NCBI RefSeq assembly: GCF_034140825.1
Contig: NC_089036.1
Location: 436,501 to 500,500, forward strand
Reading direction: 5' to 3'
DNA length: 64,000 bases
DNA from: Oryza sativa Japonica Group
Taxonomy: Eukaryota; Streptophyta; Magnoliopsida; Poales; Poaceae
The notes below the pieces were generated by a model. It had not been told where the DNA came from and made no database searches. It was given only the letters and a program-made list of their open reading frames with translations. Of this stretch, positions 44,801 through 54,830 are shown piece after piece (the stretch's first letter is position 1; each line of letters starts with the position of its first letter). The translations under genes and the position numbers were made by a program.

Positions 44801-45949
44801 TCTATCTATCTATTATATAATATATAATTAAATGAATAGAAAAAAGGAGCCTCCACGTTCGCTCTCATGGCCTAGAAATTCTCACATTAATCGGAGAAAA
44901 AGAAGAAAAAGAAAAAGCAGAGTCCATATAGAAATACAATTTAAAAATAGAAGAGGAGACTAGAGTCCATATAGAAATACAATTAGGAAATAACTGAAAT
45001 TCGGAATTAAAATATAAGGAATATTAGAAGAGGAGACTAGAGTCCATATAGAAATACAATTAGAAAATAACTGAAATTCGGAATTAAAATATAAGGAATA
45101 TTAGAAGAGGAGACTAGAGTCTATATAGAAATACAATTAGGAAATAACTGAAATTCGGAATTAAAAATAAGGAATATTAGAAGTAGAGTATATAGTTCAT
45201 ATAGAAATACAATTAGGAAATGAAAGAAATTTGGAGTTAAAAATAAGGAATATTAGAAATAGAGTATAGAGTCCATATAGAAATACAATTAAGAAAAAAA
45301 ATACAAATTCGGAATTAAAAAATAAGGATTATTAGAAGTAGAGTATAGAGTCCATATAGGAATTTAAAACTAACTAAAATTTGGAATAAACGAGTCCATA
45401 TAGAAATACAATTAGGAAATAACTGAAATTCGGAAATAAAATATAAGGAATATTAGAAGAGGAGACTAGAGTCCATATAGAAATACAATTAGGAAATAAC
45501 TGAAATTCGGAATTAAAATATAAGGAATATTAGAAGAGGAGACTAGAGTCTATATAGAAATACAATTAGGAAATAACTGAAATTCAGAATTAAAAATAAG
45601 GAATATTAGAAGTAGAATATATAGTTCATATAGAAATACAATTAGGAAATGAAAGAAATTTGGAGTTAAAAATAAGGAATATTAGAAATAGAGTATAGAG
45701 TCCATATAGAAATACAATTAAGAAAAAAAATAGAATAACTAAAATTTGATATTAAAAGAAATATTAAAAGACGAGTCTAGAGTCCATATAAGAATATATA
45801 TAATTTACAAATAACTAAAATTTGATATTAAAAATAATTAATAACTAACACGTATATAAAATATAATATAAAAATTCAGAAATAAAAATAAATAATATAA
45901 AAATATATAATAATGCTAGCCGCGCAATCTGCGCGGGCCACCATGCTAG
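44801..45949 (+). mobile_element. Non-autonomous Helitron
   Basis: The start TCTATCTATC follows an A. The end is CTAG followed by T, so the insertion lies between A and T as Helitrons require. Twelve bases before the end lies a GC hairpin with stem CCGCGCA/TGCGCGG around ATC (45920-45936). No target duplication is present. It encodes no Rep/helicase; most of the body is a minisatellite (44921-45800). Confidence 0.85.
44921..45800 (+). repeat. 77-bp minisatellite with higher-order structure, inside Helitron
   Basis: About eleven units of roughly 77 bp, each with GTCCATATAGAAATACAATT, a GAAATAACTGAAATTCGG-type segment and AAGGAATATTAGAAG. Variant units (GTCTATATAG, then GTTCATATAG with GAAATGAAAGAAATTTGG, then GTCCATATAG with an A-run) occur in the same order in 44963-45294 and 45391-45735. 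A multi-unit block of about 430 bp was therefore itself duplicated. Confidence 0.85.
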
Positions 45950-46380
45950 TTTTCTGTATATGTACTATGGTTTCTAACAACAGGTAGCGGCTTTGGTGAG
46001 GTGTGATCTGATTGCTCACATACATGTTTATGCTTTATACTTCCAAGTTGCAAAAAAAATAAATAAATGATACCAACGTCCTCTTGTTTTATACAGCACA
46101 TCATCACAATTTAATTGGAATAATGTGTAATTATCTTCTCCATACTATTGCGTTCTAGATGTGTCAGTTTGCACCGGGCTGATAATATGACTATATGTTA
46201 ACACTTGTATTTCTTTAAATTTGTACTTTAGCATCGGCAAATTTTCGTTGTCGTTCCATGTAGATCTTAAAAGAAGACGTTAACGAGATGACCAACAATT
46301 GTTATCTTGTTTTACATGGTAAAACTATTAATTTGATATATGTATCATATCAAACTGTTATTTGAGTTTATATTCACGAT

Positions 46381-46556
46381 CTTATGCTAACACAAAAAAT
46401 ATTTTTTTTGTTAACATGAAATTTTATTGAGCTTATATTCAAGTCTTATGCTAACACAAAAAATATTTTTTTGTTAACATGAAATTTTATTGAGGTTATA
46501 TTCATGTCTTATGCTAACACAAAAAAAAAATTTTGCCAACATGAAATTTTAAACTT
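46381..46556. repeat. Three tandem units of about 65 bp
   Basis: CTTATGCTAACACAAAAAA followed by a T-run, AACATGAAATTTTA and TTATATTCA repeats three times, the third unit being incomplete. No coding content. Confidence 0.75.
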
Positions 46557-47729
46557 TATTAAAGACAAATAGAAATACAGTGTAGCGTTTAGCACTGACA
46601 TATTACTAGTAATGACTGGTTATTCATTGCCAATTTAAAACCACCATTATTTTCGCCGTGGGGAAATGCAGATGGGCCAGTCCAATTAGGCCTAATGTAT
46701 GCATATATGATGGTTCCCATCATCACAAAAATAGTCCGCAAAGAGATTTTAATCATATGAAAATATAAAACGACCGACATATATACGAGCAGTGTTGTGG
46801 AAAACGGTGTTAACGGCCGTTAATACGTCCGATAATACGGATACGGAGATCAGTCCATCACGTCACGCCGATCCGGTCATTATTAGTCGGTAACGAACCC
46901 ATAAATCCGATCATTACCGATTAAATCGTCCGTCTCCGTCTAATCAGACGTATAATCGGCGTGATGACAAAGGTCGATTCCACAATCCAGCTCATTAGCT
47001 GTGCCCTTTGGATTCGGATCAAGTGCAGTCACAGTAGTGACTGCAACTTTGGCAGTACCTAATCATCCAACCATCCAGCACATGAGGGATGGTCCAGATT
47101 TAACTGTGTCATGCATCATTTTAGCTATTTGAACAAGCACAGAACAGCTTCAGTTCAGATTTTGCCTGCAATTTCTCTCCTTTTGATCTGAATTTTCTTG
47201 AACTTTCAGAAAACCCAAATATTGTTAAAGAAAAGTAGACACAGACTTCATTTCATTATATTGAACTTCATAATATCTTGCACGCATAATTGACAAAATG
47301 AGCTAGAGTTTAACTATTTTCGCTGAAATTGGGTGTCATGCATCCACTGAGACAAAAGCTTTCAAAATCAACTAGCCATGCTACTGCTAGATTAACCCAG
47401 TAACAAAAGCTTTCATGATCCAAAAGTAGATCATCATCTGCTTCCCAAATCAGCACGATGCCTTCTAAGTTCTATTGACCTCTTCAAATGAACTTTTGAG
47501 ATAAGATGACATCTTCAACGTCAATAGAACCCTAGGGAAAAAAAAATAATATCCAAATTAAAATAATTTGTTAGCACATATATTTATCTTTGAAGAAACT
47601 GGTCAGCATACCAGTAGAAGTTGGGCATAGCTGCTAATTGCTTCACATTCTTGATGTTCTTCCACATCAGTTTGCATGTTTTCCTCCTCTGCCTTTTCTT
47701 CAGGCTGCATAACAGATTTGAGAAGTGGC

Positions 47730-50060
47730 TCAATATATAGTTCTCAATATATATAGCTGCATAACAGATTTGAGTAGTCGCTCAAATATATTTACCTTTC
47801 TCTTTTTTGTTTTTTGCAGTTTATCAATCCAATTTGTTTTCCGTTTTGTTACACGTTTCCGGCTCTCCTTTTTCTTCAGACCAGAGACATGTGCCAAGTT
47901 CTGAGCTAACTGGGATGTTGACTGATCATTCGACTTTGCAATGCCATCACTGTAAGTTTGTTTTATTTTGTCCTCAACTTTTTTACTAACGGCATGAAGT
48001 GCTTCTTCCACAAGCAAGTAACATTCTTCAAAGTCTGCAGCTCTGGAAGCCAAAGGAAGAAATTGCTGGTACAGATATCTGTACCTAAGAGTAGTACTCA
48101 GCTTGGGGTCTTCCACTATTTGTCTGCCATGCATATCTTGAATAGCTCCACATTTTGCTTCTCGAGTCCAACGCTTCAATACATATTTTTCAGGCAACAA
48201 TTTAATGTTCACTAAATCAAGAGCTTTCAAGGCATGTCTACACAGTAGACCTATTCTCTCAAACAATCGACAACTACACGACACGGTCTGATCAAAAGGG
48301 TTGGCAGTCAACTTGTGCTCATCTTCAAGTATGAACTGATCATCAAGTGAGCCAATTGCAATTATGAAATCATTACTTCCATTTGATCCTTTCGTATAGG
48401 CAGCCATGGATTTCTTTTTTTTCGCCGGGCCGGCGAATAGCCGGCCGATGTATATTAAGAGTAAGAAAGGGAATGTACAAGGTAGCGCGGTGCGTCAATG
48501 CACCACCATTTCAGACATAAAATGAAAGCTAAAATCTCACAGAATGAGTTGCTACAGAGTGACACATGGGGCTAACAAGACCTGCAGCTATCCAAGTCTC
48601 CCATTCATCCCCCATGGCGGAACAGCCATGGATTTCTCATATTCGGCTTGGAAGACTTCAAATAAAGCAGGTGTGTAAAGCTTACTTGCCTGTACCAAAA
48701 TAGGTGTCATCATCATAATTCTTGGCAAATTCTTTCTTGATTCATATTCAGATTGCAATTCCTTCTCTCTCTTTTCTTCAACAACACGCTCTACACGATT
48801 AAGGAACCTGCCGATGTCAAGATCTGATTTCTAATGACCTTTCAAGTTACTATTCAAACTTTCACTTAATTGTGTGCTTCGCATCCCTATTGTGAAAACA
48901 TCTGACATGTAGCACTCAGCCCACTTTTCTTTTAAATTGTATATGCTATCCAACCAAGTCACTTTACGCACCTTTTGTCTCATGGCATCAAATACTTCTT
49001 CAAATTCTTCTTTTTCCTCATACTCATACATACATGCACTGAAATCTGCTAGGATACTTGAACCTTCTGTTTGTTGAGGACTCAAATGCTTTACTGCATT
49101 TTGTGATATGTGCCAAGTACATAAACCATGCCATGCACCAGTGAATACTTCAGACACAGCCTTTCCCATTGCAATGTCTTGGTCTGTAAAAATGGTTTGA
49201 GGTTGCTTTTGATTATGGGCTGATAAAAATGTATTGAACATCCACTTGAATGATTCAAATGTCTCATCATACATCAAAGCTGCACCAAAAACCACTGTCT
49301 CTCTAAAATGGTTGAAGCCAACAAACATACCAAAAGGTCTACTTTCTTTATTTGTCCCGAATGTAGTGTCGAAGGTGATGACATCACCAAAGTGAGCATA
49401 ATCAGCAATCATCCTAGCATCTGCCCAAAATATATTAGCTATTTGTTCTTCGCAATCCAATTGCACTGCATAGTGAAATGAGGGATTTTCCACAATTTTA
49501 TCTTGGAAGTACTTTAGTAAACTTCCTGCCTCACCATAAAGTAAGTCCCTTTGGCGCCTAGAACGCAAATAATTCTTATGATCACGCTGTGTGTAACCAA
49601 GATTAGCTGACCCACCAACATGCCGACCAAGAAACTCATGTGCTGCTTTAGGTGTAATACCAGAATCATACGCCACCTCAATTTCGACTGCTTGGTGTTT
49701 AGAAATGTTCCTTTGTGATGGCATCAAACGGCTTGTTTGTGGAGTTTGAAGAAGATGGCTGTGTTCTACAGCTAAGTCATGAACCTTGTATGTCATTGTT
49801 TCCCTGAGTAAAGTGATGCCCATGCGAACTTGGCAACCAGTTCGAGTATGAGTTCGATTACGTTTTGCTACAGCATATTTCTTTTCTTCTGCTCTAGAAC
49901 CCTGATTTGAACAAACAAACCTACTGGATGTTACTAACTGATCAAGATCACTTTTGTTAGTGTAATTCTTTCGAACATCAAAGCCAATACGACCACCATA
50001 TTTGACCCAAAAATCCCAAGCTTCTTCATAGGAATTAAATGTCATACCAATTTGAGGCAT
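47730..50060 (-). pseudogene. FAR1/FHY3-related MULE transposase, broken
   Basis: The first segment (50060-48831) has a FAR1-type DNA-binding region (FNSYEEAWDFWVKYGGRIGF, then the Cys/His part TGCQVRM..VEHSH) and a MULE transposase core with DVITFDTTFGTN, FGAALMYDET and FTDQDIAMGKAV. It ends at an in-frame stop after SLNSNLKGH; similarity continues directly after that stop. The second segment (from 48407 down) carries the SWIM zinc finger CSCRLFERIGLLCRH and a basic KKKESRKRVTKRK tail. A 207-bp LINE fragment with target duplication separates the two. The protein would have been about 700 residues. With a stop and an insertion it is inactive as it stands. Confidence 0.85.
48416..48622 (-). 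mobile_element. 5'-truncated LINE fragment in transposase gene
   Basis: 207 bp with an A-tail on the minus strand, preceded by ATCGGCCGGCTATTCGCCGG (a GC hairpin usual at rice LINE 3' ends). The 15-mer CAGCCATGGATTTCT is duplicated at 48401-48415 and 48623-48637, showing target-primed insertion. It disrupts the MULE transposase coding sequence. Confidence 0.85.
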
Positions 50061-50510
50061 CCAACAGGGAGGTTTAGTAGATCTGTTACATTACAGTATA
50101 GAGGAATAAAAAGTTTGATGCATGAACAAAACAGGAAGAAAGAAGACAAAAATCAGAAGACAAAGGATCCTATCGCGATCTGTACCTCTCCAGGTTTTGC
50201 TCCATGGCCTTCTCAACGGTCATGGCTGAACAGAGAAGAGAAAAAGAAGCGTGTGATGTGCAGCAGTAGGGGGTAAAGTATGCTTCCCATGGTAGAATTG
50301 GCGCCAATTCTCACCTCCCTCTCAGACTTTTCCCTCCAAAACACATCTGCTGGAGTCAGAGAGTAGGTGAAAAGTTGGGGGAAATTGAGCAACCAATCTA
50401 GACCATCCCTTGTGTGCTGGATGGTTGGATGATGGGTACTGCTAAAGTTGCAGTCACAGTAGTGACTGCATCTGATCCGAATCCGTGCCGTTTACTACTA
50501 TTGACTAGAA

Positions 50511-50707
50511 GTTTGCTCTTCTGAAATTCTCACAAGGCAGCAAGATGTAAAATGACAAGGAACTGACTTCCTCTAAAGGTTTTGAACATGAGTTCCTTGA
50601 TTTTGATGAGTTTGCTCTTCCGGAATTCTCATAAGGCAGCAAGATGTAAAATGACAAGGAACTGATTTCCTCTAAAGTTTGAACACGAGTTCCTTGATTT
50701 TGATGAT
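50511..50707. repeat. Tandem duplication of about 98 bp
   Basis: Two adjacent copies start GTTTGCTCTTC and run through CAGCAAGATGTAAAATGACA to GAGTTCCTTGATTTTGATGA. They lie in the right flank of the hAT-like element, outside the MULE. Confidence 0.85.
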
Positions 50708-50999
50708 GATCACGTTATTGGAGTTTGTATTTGATGAAGCTCTTCGAGGTAACCGATACACATGTTATTTGGGACTTTGATTACGGTCATTTATGCTATG
50801 TAACATTCTCTTGATAATTCATTTCATGCATTATGAACAAAACCCATCACTACGTGAGAATTGAGATATACAGTAACAGCTATCCATTATGAATTTATTT
50901 AAATGTCATATATGGTTATTCTATTTAAGGATATATATAGAAGGAATATATTTAGTTATATGCATTTGTTTATCAAAAAGGGAAAACTATTATCAACTA

Positions 51000-51072
51000 C
51001 TACCTCCATCCTAAAATATAATAACTTTTGGCTATGATAGCTAAAAATGTTTATATTTTTGGACGGAGGGAG
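51000..51072. mobile_element. Very short Stowaway MITE
   Basis: Ends CTACCTCCATCCTAAAATAT and TATTTTTGGACGGAGGGAG, only 73 bp; a TA precedes it. Probably a deletion derivative. Confidence 0.6.
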
Positions 51073-51250
51073 AATGTACATATATTTTTAAAACGTTATA
51101 TTTCCGCCAAATTCCGATTAATCATTTGGCGGTACCCTTTGTCTGATACCCGTATACCGTTTTCCACAACACTGTATACGAGTATTGTACAGTTTCTGTA
51201 AACATCAATAATATCCTCGAATTTCAAACCATCAATAATACAATTTGTTA

Positions 51251-51512
51251 CTCCATCTGTTTTATATTATAAATTGTTTGACTTTTTTTTCTAATCAAAG
51301 TTCTTTAGGTTTGCTCAAATTTAAGTAAAAAAAATAGCAACATCTATAACACTAAATTAGTTTCATTAAATTTAACATTGAGTATATTTTAATAATATGT
51401 TTGTTTTGTATTGTATTGTAAATGTTACCATATTTTTCTACAAACTCGGTCAAACTTTTTTCGGTTTGACTAAGAAAAAAATCAAACGACTTAAAATATA
51501 AAAGAAATGGAG
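51251..51512. mobile_element. Stowaway-like MITE
   Basis: Starts CTCCATCTGTTTTATATTAT after TA and ends AATATAAAAGAAATGGAG before TA. The internal arms TTTGACTTTTTTTTCTAATC and GACTAAGAAAAAAATCAAAC are inverted. Confidence 0.7.
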
Positions 51513-51688
51513 TATTATCATTCCTTCAATCCAACAACAAACGGAGCATCCCATTACGCGGCTCTCAAAAAAGTGAGATGCAACTTATCAAAGTCGATGC
51601 AACCTCGCGTCAAGTGTCAAGTTTTGTCGGTGATAAATAAAAACCTCGGGAAGAATGATGGCAATGCGCCGAGAGTAATTGTAATTAT

Positions 51689-51740
51689 CTATGAGATAAA
51701 TTATAGGGACCCTGCTATGAGATAAATTATAGGGACCCTG
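51689..51740. repeat. Exact 26-bp tandem duplication
   Basis: CTATGAGATAAATTATAGGG plus ACCCTG, twice in a row. Arm A has a single copy, so this is a recent local change. Confidence 0.9.
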
Positions 51741-51987
51741 GGTATACATATTTATACACACAAACCGATAAGAGTTCTATTTAGACATGACACAAACATT
51801 TGTAAAGATAAAAGAAAAAAACATTCATAAATACAAAACTTATCTGCCATGTCGTGGTCTTCGTAACTCCTTTTCAAACTCGATCTCTGTTGTATAAATC
51901 TTGTCATATTTCGTTAACGAAATTTACTTAAATATTCAAACCAAATTTTAGCATTAACAGTTCTCTATGCATGCCACATTTTGCCAC

Positions 51988-52235
51988 GGCCTTGTTTAGA
52001 TCCACCCTAAAATTTTTCACCCTATCACATCGAACGTTTGAACACCTGCATAAAGTATTAAATGTAGGCTACAAAAATAATTAATTGCATAGATTGCGAC
52101 TAATTTACAAGATGAATCTTTTAAATCTAATTGCTTTATGATTTGATAATGTTGTGCTACAGTAAACATTGCTAATAATGATTAATTAGACTTAATAAAT
52201 TGTCTCGCAGTTTATACGGCAAAAATTCAGTCTAA
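51988..52235. mobile_element. Tourist MITE upstream of module copy 2
   Basis: Begins GGCCTTGTTTAGATCCACCC, with the internal string TGTTGTGCTACAGTAAACAT characteristic of this family. It is the mirror of the element at 6300-6546. The distal end is diverged. Confidence 0.7.
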
Positions 52236-52589
52236 AGTAATTCGGCGGGCGATGGGCCCCACAGTACAACATCTCGATTTGCTCCGATGAGATAACTGTC
52301 CCGTATGGCCGTATATATCTGTAAATTGCCCAACAAAAAAAAGGAAGAAAAGAAAGAAAAGCTTCTCCCCGAGCTCCGAGCTCCCGTGCCGCCCGCTAGA
52401 GAGATCTCGCCCGCCGTCCCCGAGATCCCGCCCCGCCGTCGAGATCACGCGCCACCGAGGAGAGGAGATTCGGCGGTCCGCCTATCGCGTGAGGACGAGC
52501 GAGACTGCATACTCCAGAAGGTGCGTGATTTCTTCCAGATCGAAGATACTCTTTGTCAAAAGAAAAAAAAAATATAGAAAAGAAAAATT

Positions 52590-53780
52590 TTGAATAGAAG
52601 AATATCAATAGAGACGATGATGCGGCGGTTTGTGAATTTGGTGGTGGACACCGCCGGCGTCGGCGCCGACGCGACGGCGTGCAAGCTGTACCGCGTCGCT
52701 GCATCGGCCCTCTTTTCATCTCCAGCACGTCGTCAAGCAGCAGCCAAAGAACTAGATCCAGATGACGTGGACGACGCCGGCGGCCTGCCTCCTCCGGCCA
52801 TCACCTTCCACCCCTCCTCATTGTCCGGCCCTGGCAACGTCGATTTCTTGCACCTCCCCGGCGACGACAGCCTTCTCGCCCTCGACGTCGACGGCCGCGG
52901 TCTGCTCTATAGTGCCGCCTCCGCCGCCGTCCGCTACATGCCCGACCCGTGCAAGCCCAAGATGGAGCCCATCTCCTTCACCGCCGGCGATAGCGTCCTC
53001 TACGTCATCGAGAGGGTGCCCTTCTCCGGTAACCCCGGCTGCTTCGAGGCTCTCACCTACGGCCTACTCCCCCACGACTTGGACAGGATGGGCTGGTACT
53101 GGCGGTCTCTTCCGCCGCCTCCTTTCGCCAAGGTTGGCTACGACGGCGACTTCCGGCGCCACCGCCAGCGCCGAGAGTACGACATCACCGCCTCCGCGGT
53201 GGTGAACGAGACGGAGCTGTGGGTGACGGCGCACGGAGCTGGGACCTTTTCTTTCGACACGCAGGTTGGGGAGTGGAGGGGGCGCGGCGAATGGCGGATG
53301 CCGTTCAAGGGGCGGGGCGAGTATGTGGAGGAGCACGGCAAATGGTTTGGGCTCTCCTCCACGCCGCTGCAGGGGCTGCACCTCTGTTCCTGCGATCTCT
53401 CCCATCTCTGCTGTTCCTACGATGTGCCGGTGGTCAGGCGCTGGTTGGATGGCCTAGACCGTCTGCCGGCGGCGGCGCCGCCCAAGCAATCCTTTCTGAT
53501 GGAAGCCTACGCCGTGCACCTCGGCTCCGGTAGGTTCTGCATCGCCAGGTTCATGGAAGAGGAGGAGGAGGAGGAAGTTGAGGAGGAGAAGGACAACATC
53601 TCAGTTCATCCATTCTTCCACGTCGCCGGCGTCAACAACAACAAGAAGAAGAACGACAGGTTCTTGCTGCTCACCGGCGTTGATGTGGTGGCCTGTGACG
53701 ACGCCGTCCTCGTGCACAAGTCTATACGCTACCCATTCCAAAACGGCGATTTCGTTCGTGGTTACTCTCGACTCTTTTAA
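52590..53780 (+). CDS. DUF1618-like MRRFVNLVV-family protein, module copy 2
   Basis: Single exon, 396 codons, opening MNRRISIETMMRRFVNLVVD; as in copy 1 the family start is MMRRF at 52617. It retains all the blocks seen in copy 1 (RYMPDPCKPKMEPISF, GNPGCFEALTYGLL, GWYWRSLPPPPF, GTFSFDTQVGEW, LGSGRFCIARF, FLLLTGVDVV). Compared with copy 1 it carries the insert DGDFRRHRQRREYD after KVGY (shared with copy 3) and a longer acidic run (EEEEEEEVEEE). Frame intact, GC-rich, apparently a live gene. Function unknown; a beta-propeller-like fold is an inference from the repeated Gly/Trp/Phe blocks. Confidence 0.78.
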   Translation: MNRRISIETMMRRFVNLVVDTAGVGADATACKLYRVAASALFSSPARRQAAAKELDPDDVDDAGGLPPPAITFHPSSLSGPGNVDFLHLPGDDSLLALDVDGRGLLYSAASAAVRYMPDPCKPKMEPISFTAGDSVLYVIERVPFSGNPGCFEALTYGLLPHDLDRMGWYWRSLPPPPFAKVGYDGDFRRHRQRREYDITASAVVNETELWVTAHGAGTFSFDTQVGEWRGRGEWRMPFKGRGEYVEEHGKWFGLSSTPLQGLHLCSCDLSHLCCSYDVPVVRRWLDGLDRLPAAAPPKQSFLMEAYAVHLGSGRFCIARFMEEEEEEEVEEEKDNISVHPFFHVAGVNNNKKKNDRFLLLTGVDVVACDDAVLVHKSIRYPFQNGDFVRGYSRLF

Positions 53781-54011
53781 TTTCATCTAATTTACTTATT
53801 ATACCTCTCTCCGGTAAAACTAGCTATATTTTGTTTTGTGACGGAGTGAATATATCATTTTTATATATATATCCCTTTTCCTTTCGATTGCAATAATAGT
53901 AATAATGCTGTATATGAATGGTACTTTTTGGGTACTCCATTCGTTTATATTAAGAGGCTGTCCTCTTATAGTCTTATTATACATGCTCATTCTTGACTCT
54001 GGAAAAAGAAA

Positions 54012-54255
54012 CTTTTTTTTTGCAAGTTAGACCGAAGGATTGACCGACCAAATTTTATTAAGAGAGAAAAGGGGTTATAATTGTTTACAAGATCGACATT
54101 AAGCTGTCAAGGCAAAGTGACAACCAAACCAGTCATCAGCCGAAAAGAAAAAGTGAAAACAGAACAGAGGCCAACTAATCACATTGCCAAAAAAAAAATT
54201 CCTGCTTCCTTCTAATGATCATATGATGAATTCCACTTACAGTACTACAATTTGA
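54012..54255 (-). mobile_element. LINE- or SINE-like insert in 3' flank of module copy 2
   Basis: On the minus strand it ends AATCCTTCGGTCTAACTTGC followed by an A-run. It is absent from arm A but present in the same place after copy 3 (about 62838-63080). The exact 5' border and target duplication are unclear. Confidence 0.55.
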
Positions 54256-54654
54256 CTGCAGCTATTTTGACAATTAAGAAAGCAGAGTGTTGTAAAATTT
54301 GGGCATAATAAGATGATATATCTTCCTTAGCAGTTAGCACAGCAACAACATCCCAAAGGTGAAATGTTTTTGACCGGAGTGATGCAACTGCAACATATAT
54401 TCCAAATAGATTCTCTCTGCAAAATTAAATTATTCAACTAGTTCCATCTCATTGCACGCCTGCCTGATGTGTTGTTCATTGTATCTCAAAAATCATATTT
54501 GCAGCAGAGCAGAAAAAAAAAATCATTTGCAGCAGAGCAGAAAAAAAGCATCAGTAATCCATGATTATTATTATTAATTGCTCACATCACATCCGGTGGC
54601 TCATGGACGCGAGCAAATGAGTAATAATGCAATATATATAGATGGACGAGATGA

Positions 54655-54830
54655 TCATGGCATGTCGGCAGCGTGATCGTGATCGATGGCGGCGACGGGG
54701 AGGTGAGTGGAGGAGGAGGGCGGCGGCTGGTCGTCGTCCTCGTGGCAGCAGAGGCAGAGCATGCCGCGGAGGAGGTTGCACTTGCCGCCAGGAAGCCGAG
54801 CTGCTTGCAGCAGGCGTTGCACTTGCCTCT
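54655..54830 (-). pseudogene. Cysteine-rich peptide gene, module copy 2, frameshifted
   Basis: Minus strand, 54830 down to the stop at 54655-54657. The start matches RGKCNACCKQLGFL, but one G is missing in the GGGCGG run compared with copies 1 and 3, so the frame is lost after GFL. The similarity to copy 1 otherwise continues to the end (ATGCCATGA). Upstream of the AGAGGCAAGTGC start it abuts gypsy LTR sequence, so any 5' exon is gone. A pseudogene. Confidence 0.7.

Larger units (their letters stand above)
47010..50484 (-). mobile_element. Mutator-like element (FAR1/Jittery type), nested
   Basis: Terminal inverted repeats of about 90 bp begin GGATTCGGATCA, contain the palindrome GCAGTCACAGTAGTGACTGC in the left arm, and continue with CATCCAACCATCCAGCACA. 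The 9-mer GTGCCCTTT (47001-47009) is matched by GTGCCGTTT (50485-50493), a Mutator-type target duplication with one difference. It carries a FAR1-like transposase gene on the minus strand and is inserted in an hAT-like element. Confidence 0.9.
46790..51174. mobile_element. hAT-like element interrupted by a MULE
   Basis: Terminal inverted repeats CAGTGTTGTGGAAAACGGT at the left and ACCGTTTTCCACAACACTG at the right. The flanking 8-mer TATACGAG is duplicated exactly (46782-46789 and 51175-51182). The 8-bp duplication and CAGTG start point to hAT. Its own sequence is only about 0.9 kb (46790-47009 and 50494-51174) and encodes no transposase; the rest is a nested MULE. The right part also carries a tandem duplication and a short Stowaway MITE. 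Confidence 0.85.
51620..54830. repeat. Inverted segmental duplication, arm B
   Basis: Matches 3945-6860 in the opposite orientation. It includes a Tourist MITE, leader, DUF1618-like gene, 3' flank and cysteine-rich peptide piece. Differences from arm A: an exact 26-bp tandem duplication (51689-51740), a LINE-like insert in the 3' flank, and a one-base deletion in the peptide gene. Confidence 0.8.

Noticed and set aside
44921-45800. CRISPR-like or centromeric satellite
   Set aside because: The 77-bp units are adjacent with no unique spacers, are shorter than the rice CentO unit (about 155 bp) and lie within Helitron ends.
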